Below are positions 27,868 to 32,240 of a stretch of 32,240 nt of DNA, in pieces. The notes under the pieces are model-generated. The model saw only the letters and a list, made by a program, of their open reading frames with translations, did not search any database and was not told the origin of the DNA. The stretch comes from Nannocystineae bacterium. GTDB taxonomy: Bacteria > Myxococcota_A > Polyangia > Haliangiales > Haliangiaceae. Numbering within the stretch: position 1 is the stretch's first letter; each line of letters starts with the position of its first letter. Made by a program: the position numbers and the translations under genes. Location: assembly GCA_007133195.1 (NCBI GenBank), contig SLNH01000435.1:1-32240 (forward strand). The letters are read 5' to 3'.

Positions 27868-28472
27868 CACGGGCCCTCCGCGCGCGCCAGCCGTGCGCGA
27901 TCCCGCGGGGTGTCGATATCGCACACGGCGCCCGGATCGGCTACGTCGAGGACGCGCCTTCGCGCGCCGCGTTCGCGCAGCACGGTCCTGGCGCCTGCGG
28001 GCGCCGCTTCGCATCTCGCCAGCTCTCCCCACAGCGCGCGCCCCACGGCCACCGGGTGACCGCCACGGCCCACATACCGCGGAACGACCACGCCTCCCTC
28101 CTCCGCCGCACCTGCGAGGCAGGCCAGGGTTTCGGCCCACACGAGGGCGTGATCCACGGGCCACAAAAACGCCGCCCGCGCGGCGAACGCGGCACGGGCG
28201 AACGCAAAGCCCGACGCCACCGACGAGGCCATGCCCCGCTCGGCGCTCGGGTTGACCACGACCGCAAGGCCCAGCCGGCCCGCCTCCGCCTCGGTGGCGG
28301 CGCGGTGACGGCCGCCGGTGACGACGACGATCTCGGCACCCGCGGCGCGCCTGAACCGACTGGCGATGGTCTCCAAAAACGTCGCCCCGTCAGGACCGCG
28401 CAAGACCGCCTTGGGCACCTCGCCCAAGCGCCGCCCGCGTCCCGCCGCCAGAATCACGGCCCCGAGCCTCAC
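27864..28472 (-). CDS. MobA-like nucleotidyltransferase (molybdenum cofactor type)
   Basis: A 202-residue NTP transferase. The nucleotide-binding opening AVILAAGRGRRLGEVPK is typical of MobA/MocA proteins, which attach GMP or CMP to molybdopterin. Other family features are EIVVVTGGRH, the metal-binding WPVDHALV segment (PxDxP type in relatives), and the late GHPVAVG block. It starts at GTG 28472, overlapping the XdhC-like stop by four bases (GTGA), with a gaaggggg site upstream. Pairing with XdhC suggests it prepares the MCD form of the cofactor for a xanthine dehydrogenase family enzyme. No such enzyme is in the window. Other sugar or phosphate nucleotidyltransferase roles cannot be excluded. 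Confidence 0.88.
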   Translation of the reverse strand: MRLGAVILAAGRGRRLGEVPKAVLRGPDGATFLETIASRFRRAAGAEIVVVTGGRHRAATEAEAGRLGLAVVVNPSAERGMASSVASGFAFARAAFAARAAFLWPVDHALVWAETLACLAGAAEEGGVVVPRYVGRGGHPVAVGRALWGELARCEAAPAGARTVLRERGARRRVLDVADPGAVCDIDTPRDRARLARAEGPW

Positions 28473-29404
28473 CCCGGCCCCCTTCGCCGCACGGCGACGA
28501 GCTCGGCGACCACGGAGACCGCGATCTCCGCGGGCGTCTCGGCGCCGATGGCGAGCCCGATCGGGCCGCGAACGCGCGCCCACCTTTCGGGCGTCGCGAT
28601 GCCCTTGGCCTCGAGGCGGCGCCGAAACCGCTCGAGCTTTCCGCGGCTTCCGATCACGCCGAGATAGGACAGCCCCTCGGCGGGCAAAAGCCTCTCCAAG
28701 AGCCGCTGGTCGATCGCGTGATCGCGGGTGGCGATGACCACGTAGTCGCCGGCGCCGAGATCGCCCGCCGCGCGCTCCACGTCGGCGAGCTCGAGTGACG
28801 CCACGGTCGCCGCGGCCCACGGCAAAGGCTCGGACAGGGCGCCGCCTTCGCCGTCGTCACAGGCCAGGATCTCGAACTCGACGGCCGCGGCCGCGGCGCC
28901 GATGGCGCGTCCGACGTGCCCGCAGCCGAGGAGCACGAGACGCTCGGCCGGGACGATGGGTTCGACGAACGCCGCGCCCTCGCGCCGCGGCGCCGCGGGC
29001 GGAGCGAGTCCGCGCACCCGCTTTTCCCCGCTCTCCAGGTCGGTGACGAGAACGCCCCGCCCGCGCGCCTTCGTGAGCTCGACCGCCTCGGCGACGGCCT
29101 CTCGGCACCGCGAAGCCGGCTCGATGTAAAGCTCCATGCTGCCCCCGCAGCACATCGCGAGATCGCGCACGAGGTGGTGCGTCACGAGGCGCGGCGCGCC
29201 GGACGCGGCCACGGCCGCGGCCTCACGCGACACCTCGAGCTCGACGCGACCACCGCCGATCGTGCCTTCGGCGCGCCCGTGCGCATCCACGATCATCTTG
29301 GCGCCCGGGTGCCTGGGCGTAGACCCCGACGTTCCCACCACCGTGACGAGCGCAACCTCGGCCCCTTGCGCCAACCGCTCGAGCGCGCGGGCGAGCACCT
29401 GCAT
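28469..29404 (-). CDS. XdhC/CoxI-family molybdoenzyme maturation protein
   Basis: XdhC-type proteins bind the molybdenum cofactor, help sulfurate it and deliver it to xanthine dehydrogenase family enzymes. The N-terminal XdhC/CoxI domain has GSTPRHPGAKM, GTIGGGRVE and the Cys motif AMCCGGSMELYIEP. The C-terminal Rossmann domain has LLGCGHVGRAIG, then YVVIATRDHAID and YLGVIGSRGK. At 311 residues it is a normal full-length form. ATG 29404 (MQVLARALE) was preferred over the longer frame to 29476, whose first 24 residues lack homology. It is the first gene of a three-gene run with GTGA overlaps. It diverges from the histidine kinase gene. Confidence 0.92.
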   Translation of the reverse strand: MQVLARALERLAQGAEVALVTVVGTSGSTPRHPGAKMIVDAHGRAEGTIGGGRVELEVSREAAAVAASGAPRLVTHHLVRDLAMCCGGSMELYIEPASRCREAVAEAVELTKARGRGVLVTDLESGEKRVRGLAPPAAPRREGAAFVEPIVPAERLVLLGCGHVGRAIGAAAAAVEFEILACDDGEGGALSEPLPWAAATVASLELADVERAAGDLGAGDYVVIATRDHAIDQRLLERLLPAEGLSYLGVIGSRGKLERFRRRLEAKGIATPERWARVRGPIGLAIGAETPAEIAVSVVAELVAVRRRGPG

Positions 29405-29478
29405 GGGCCCAGCGTAGCACCCTCGCGCCGCCGATTCGGAGCGCGCGAGAGGAGGGCGTGGTTTGGCCCACCGCACCC

Positions 29479-29508
29479 TTCTCAGCCCGGCCCGCTACCC
29501 CGTATAGT
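29479..29508 (+). promoter_or_regulatory. Candidate sigma-70 promoter of the histidine kinase gene
   Basis: TTCTCA at 29479-29484 and TATAGT at 29503-29508 are 18 bases apart. They match consensus at 4 of 6 and 5 of 6. This is one of the few AT-rich islands in the divergent gap between the XdhC and kinase genes. Confidence 0.45.
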
Positions 29509-29569
29509 GGAAAACCGCTGTCGCTGAAAGACGTCGTCAATCCGCCGCGGGGTGCGCCCGCTCGCTGCG

Positions 29570-30952
29570 ATGGCCCGCCAGCCCGCCAAGCGCGGCCGCG
29601 GCCCGCGAATCCGTAACATCATGGCTCAACGCACGCCTTCGCGGGTGTCCTACGCCCCCCCGCTTCCCAAGCGCCTGTCCGGCTCGGGCGCCCACTTATC
29701 GGCCAAGCTCGCCACGAACCTCGCCGGCGCCGAGCCCGGCGAGATCGACGCCGAAATCGAGGAAGCGCTCGGTGTCGTCGGCCGGTTTTTGAGCGCGGAC
29801 GCCGTGTCTTTGTGCGTCCTTGGCAAAGACCGCGCCCTCCGGGCGAGCCGCGAATGGCGCCGCGTGGGTTGGATGGAGCCGTCCTTCGCCATCGATCTCG
29901 ATCGCGCCCCGTGGTGGCGCGAGCACCAGGATACGGGCGAGGACGTGATCGTCAGCGACGTCCGCGCCCTCACCGACGACGCCGGCTACGAGCGCGAGCT
30001 CTTGGACGGCCGCGGCGTGCGCGCGCTGCTCGCGGTGGACTTCGGCGACCGCGACACCCAGCGCGGCTACATCGTCGCCGAAATGTTTCGCGAGCCGAGA
30101 GACTGGCTCCCTGATGACGTCAATCTCTTGTCCGCGCTCGCGGCGATCGTCACGTCGGCCCTCGCGCGGGCGCGGCACCAGGAACGCCTCCTCGAGAGCG
30201 CCAGGCAGGCCGAGAAGGCGAGCTCCGTCCGCAGCCGTTTCATCGCGATGCTCGCCCACGAGATTCGCACGCCGCTCACGGCCATCACCGGCTACGCGCA
30301 GATGCTCGAGTCCCAGCTCGGCGGAAGCGACCGGCCGGAGGCGGCGTCGTGCATCCGTGACATCCTCGAGTGCACGGCCCACGTGACCTCGCTCATCACG
30401 GATACGCTCGACCTCGCTCGCATCGACAGCGGGCACATGCCGCTCGAGCTCGAACAGGTCGACGTGAAAACGGCGCTCGATAGCGCCCTGGCCGCGATTC
30501 GCCCGCGTGCGCGCTCCCAAAACGTGGACATCGATTGGGAGCCTCCCGAGGCCCCCTTGCACGCGCGCGCCGATCCCCGGCGGCTCCGGCAGCTCGTGAT
30601 CAACCTCGTGGCGAACGCGGTGAGCCACAGCCGCGAACGCGATCGCGTGATCCTTGGCGCCTGGCAGGACAGCGAGCACTACGCGATCATCGTCGAGGAT
30701 TTCGGGCCCGGCATCGCGCCGCGCGACCGCGAGCGAATCTTCGAGTGCTTCGACCGCGCCGGCGAAACCAGCGGCGACGGCGCGGGCATCGGCCTCGCGC
30801 TCGTAAAGCGCCTGGCAAAGCTGCACGGGGGCGAGGTGTTTTTGGACAGCGAGCTCGGCCGCGGAACGCGCGTCGAGGCCAGGCTGCCGAAGCGCCCCCG
30901 ACGCGCCGTCGCGCCCGGCCCCTACGTCCCGACGACGGGCACGAACCCGTGA
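29570..30952 (+). CDS. GAF-domain sensor histidine kinase
   Basis: Cytoplasmic sensor kinase without membrane segments. A GAF domain (~40-190) runs from EEALGVVGRFLSADAVSLCV to PDDVNLLSALAAIVTSALAR. The dimerisation domain has the phosphoacceptor in AMLAHEIRTPLTAITGYA. This is the His at 30257-30259. The catalytic domain has an N box (NLVANAVSH), G1 (DFGPGIAP), F box (IFECFDRA) and G2 (DGAGIGLALV). The C-terminal Pro/Arg tail has no domain. No receiver is adjacent, so its partner lies elsewhere. The start is uncertain: GTG 29552, ATG 29570 and ATG 29621 are all in frame without a clear ribosome site, and 29570 is a compromise. Confidence 0.9.
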   Translation: MARQPAKRGRGPRIRNIMAQRTPSRVSYAPPLPKRLSGSGAHLSAKLATNLAGAEPGEIDAEIEEALGVVGRFLSADAVSLCVLGKDRALRASREWRRVGWMEPSFAIDLDRAPWWREHQDTGEDVIVSDVRALTDDAGYERELLDGRGVRALLAVDFGDRDTQRGYIVAEMFREPRDWLPDDVNLLSALAAIVTSALARARHQERLLESARQAEKASSVRSRFIAMLAHEIRTPLTAITGYAQMLESQLGGSDRPEAASCIRDILECTAHVTSLITDTLDLARIDSGHMPLELEQVDVKTALDSALAAIRPRARSQNVDIDWEPPEAPLHARADPRRLRQLVINLVANAVSHSRERDRVILGAWQDSEHYAIIVEDFGPGIAPRDRERIFECFDRAGETSGDGAGIGLALVKRLAKLHGGEVFLDSELGRGTRVEARLPKRPRRAVAPGPYVPTTGTNP

Positions 30953-30986
30953 GCCCGCGGACTGCTCGGCGCGTAATGATTCGGCG

Positions 30987-31760
30987 CTAGCCGAGGGTGA
31001 GCGCGCGCTCGGCGACCTCGCGAAACCCCGCCCCCTCCTCGAAGGTGGTGAGGAACTTCGGCTTGGCCGCGAGGTCGTCCCACCAGCGGGCCACGTTTTT
31101 GACCCCCACCGAGCGGGGAAACCCTTCGAACATCGACGCGTCGTTCAGGGCATCGCCCACGAAGACATAGGGCGACAAATCGGCCGGATCACCCCCGAAG
31201 GCGCGGCGCACGACCGTCTTGCACGCGGAGAGCTTGTCGAACTCGGGAGGCCCGAAATTGACGTGCACCGACGAGCGCACCGCGGCAAACCCCGCCTCCC
31301 GCAACCGGCTGCCCACCCGCTCGGCGTCCTCGACCGTGAGGTCGGCCTCCTCGTTCCAGTCGATGGCGAGATCCACCTCGCGGTAGCGGCTGTCGGAAGA
31401 CAGGCGGGCCCCCGGCACGTCGGCGGTCGCGTCGACGGCCGAAGCGTGCATGCGCCGCCTCCACTCCGGCAGCGTCGCCGCGGGCACGCCGTAGAGCTTC
31501 TCGAGCCGGCCGCCTTCGCGGATGAACGTGACGCCGCCATTCTCGGTCACGACGGCCGCGGCGCCCACGAGGGTGGCGATCGCCTGCCCCCAGCCCGCGG
31601 GACGGCCCGTGACGACGACGATGGGTATCCCCGCCGCCTCGAGTTTCTCGAGGAGCGCGCTGGTCTTTGCTTCGACCCGGCCGTCGGACGTGAGGGTACC
31701 GTCCAAGTCGGTAAACAACGCCCGTACCCGGCCGGTCAACTCCATGATCGGCGTGGTCAT
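30987..31760 (-). CDS. HAD-IIB phosphatase, mannosyl-3-phosphoglycerate phosphatase-like
   Basis: Cytoplasmic hydrolase of the HAD superfamily with a C2 cap. Motif I is FTDLDGTLT (nucleophile and acid/base Asp), motif II VVVTGRPAGW, motif III the Lys in FDKLSACK, and motif IV FVGDALNDASMF. The cap segment lies at about 80-200. The sequence is closest in pattern to the COG3769 type, predicted mannosyl-3-phosphoglycerate phosphatases that make the compatible solute mannosylglycerate. The partner synthase is not in the window, so the substrate is uncertain. At 257 residues it has the usual length. ATG 31745 (MELTGR) is an alternative start five codons in. Confidence 0.9.
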   Translation of the reverse strand: MTTPIMELTGRVRALFTDLDGTLTSDGRVEAKTSALLEKLEAAGIPIVVVTGRPAGWGQAIATLVGAAAVVTENGGVTFIREGGRLEKLYGVPAATLPEWRRRMHASAVDATADVPGARLSSDSRYREVDLAIDWNEEADLTVEDAERVGSRLREAGFAAVRSSVHVNFGPPEFDKLSACKTVVRRAFGGDPADLSPYVFVGDALNDASMFEGFPRSVGVKNVARWWDDLAAKPKFLTTFEEGAGFREVAERALTLG

Positions 31761-31870
31761 CGGCGGCTTCTATATCACATGGACGGGAGCTTGGGGACCG
31801 CGGCGTCTGCCTGGGCTGAAATCGCGAATCTAGCTCGCTAACCCTGCGACAACACACCAGCACCCGCCGC

Positions 31871-31900
31871 CTGGCAGCATCGCTTGGATGCCGCTATGCT
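31871..31900 (+). promoter_or_regulatory. Weak candidate promoter before the S55-type gene
   Basis: CTGGCA at 31871-31876 and TATGCT at 31895-31900 are 18 bases apart, each 4 of 6 to consensus. The -10 ends 8 bases before the ATG at 31909, so any transcript would be nearly leaderless. Confidence 0.25.
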
Positions 31901-31908
31901 CACGATCG

Positions 31909-32240
31909 ATGGCGTCGAAACTCCTCTCCGTCGCAGGGACGTTGGCGGCGGTACTCGCATCCGGCGAGCTGCGCGCGGAAGCATTGGACATCGCCCACGA
32001 GGATCTCGAGGTGCTACCGCTCTCCGAGGTGAGCACCGGGCAACGGGGCTACGGCCTCACGACATTCCAGGGGACGGAGCCCGAACGGTTCGAGTTCGAG
32101 GTCATCGGAATCAACCGGAACTTCCTCCCCAAAATGGACCTGATCCTCGTCAAATCCGATGATCCGAAGCTCGAGGTCAGCGGCTTTTGGCGGGGCATGT
32201 CGGGAAGCCCGCTGTTCATCGACGGAAAACTGGCCTGTGC
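31909..32240 (+). CDS. SpoIVB/S55-type serine protease, 5' end (partial)
   Basis: The frame from ATG 31909 is open to the window edge, giving ~110 residues. A short hydrophobic signal (SVAGTLAAVLASG) with a possible cleavage after RAEA suggests export. The rest matches the start of a SpoIVB peptidase S55 domain: an opening LPLSEVSTGQRGYGLTTFQG, then EFEVIGINRN, DLILVKSDDP, and the catalytic-serine motif GMSGSPLFIDGKL. S55 is best known from Bacillus sporulation, where SpoIVB is a PDZ-linked signalling protease. In other phyla homologues without a sporulation role occur. The domain composition beyond the window is unknown. It diverges from the HAD phosphatase gene. Confidence 0.82.
   Translation, partial: MASKLLSVAGTLAAVLASGELRAEALDIAHEDLEVLPLSEVSTGQRGYGLTTFQGTEPERFEFEVIGINRNFLPKMDLILVKSDDPKLEVSGFWRGMSGSPLFIDGKLAC

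Noticed and set aside
29696-30826. 376-codon open frame on the minus strand
   Set aside because: Antisense to the GAF histidine kinase; repetitive Glu/His/Arg shadow sequence without a domain.

Overview
The window is a 32.2 kb piece of a very GC-rich bacterial chromosome. The gene content suggests a Myxococcota-like organism of the Polyangiales type. Indicators are a giant hybrid Ser/Thr-His kinase with a partner receiver, five predicted lipoproteins, trypsin-like and SpoIVB-S55-type serine proteases, Cys-rich tandem repeats on a secreted protease, and dense ORFs with GTG starts. The organism call is inference; no rRNA or tRNA is present to confirm it. I saw no phage genes, insertion sequences or CRISPR arrays. 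It reads as ordinary chromosome with an accessory-rich envelope and signalling content.

Layout, left to right. Positions 1-60 hold the end of an upstream gene coupled to a type IIA topoisomerase B subunit (parE/gyrB family, 60-2000). A TPR protein with a C-terminal GspE-N-like domain follows (2190-2981), then a truncated receiver domain (3334-3678). The pantothenate genes panB and panC come next, with an unknown Cys/His-containing protein in the same run (3848-6612). A block of minus-strand genes then includes a trypsin-like lipoprotein (6743-8041), a 1076-residue NlpC/P60 lipoprotein with a second papain-like region (8378-11608), a Tat-exported cytokinin-dehydrogenase-like flavoprotein (11759-13252), and a receiver translationally coupled to the 1863-residue hybrid kinase (13358-19329). 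An M17 aminopeptidase (19485-20885) diverges from a DMT/EamA transporter (20952-21878).

A three-gene coupled plus-strand operon follows: an L,D-transpeptidase lipoprotein, a PAPS sulfotransferase, and an unrecognised protein resembling a class I aminoacyl-tRNA-synthetase catalytic fold (21949-25357). It converges on a small acidic lipoprotein (25453-25755). Next are an RluA-type pseudouridine synthase (25927-26658) and a tightly overlapped minus-strand operon of XdhC, a MobA-like nucleotidyltransferase and a double NTF2-like lipoprotein (29404-26734). The right end has a GAF histidine kinase (29570-30952), a HAD-IIB phosphatase (30987-31760) and the 5' end of a SpoIVB/S55-type serine protease that runs off the window.

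Functionally the region mixes housekeeping (topoisomerase, pantothenate, pseudouridine synthase, aminopeptidase) with envelope remodelling (L,D-transpeptidase, NlpC/P60, secreted proteases) and signalling (two histidine kinases, two receivers). The least explained parts are the L,D-transpeptidase/sulfotransferase/aaRS-like operon, the double papain-like lipoprotein, and the XdhC/MobA pair that lacks a visible molybdoenzyme.
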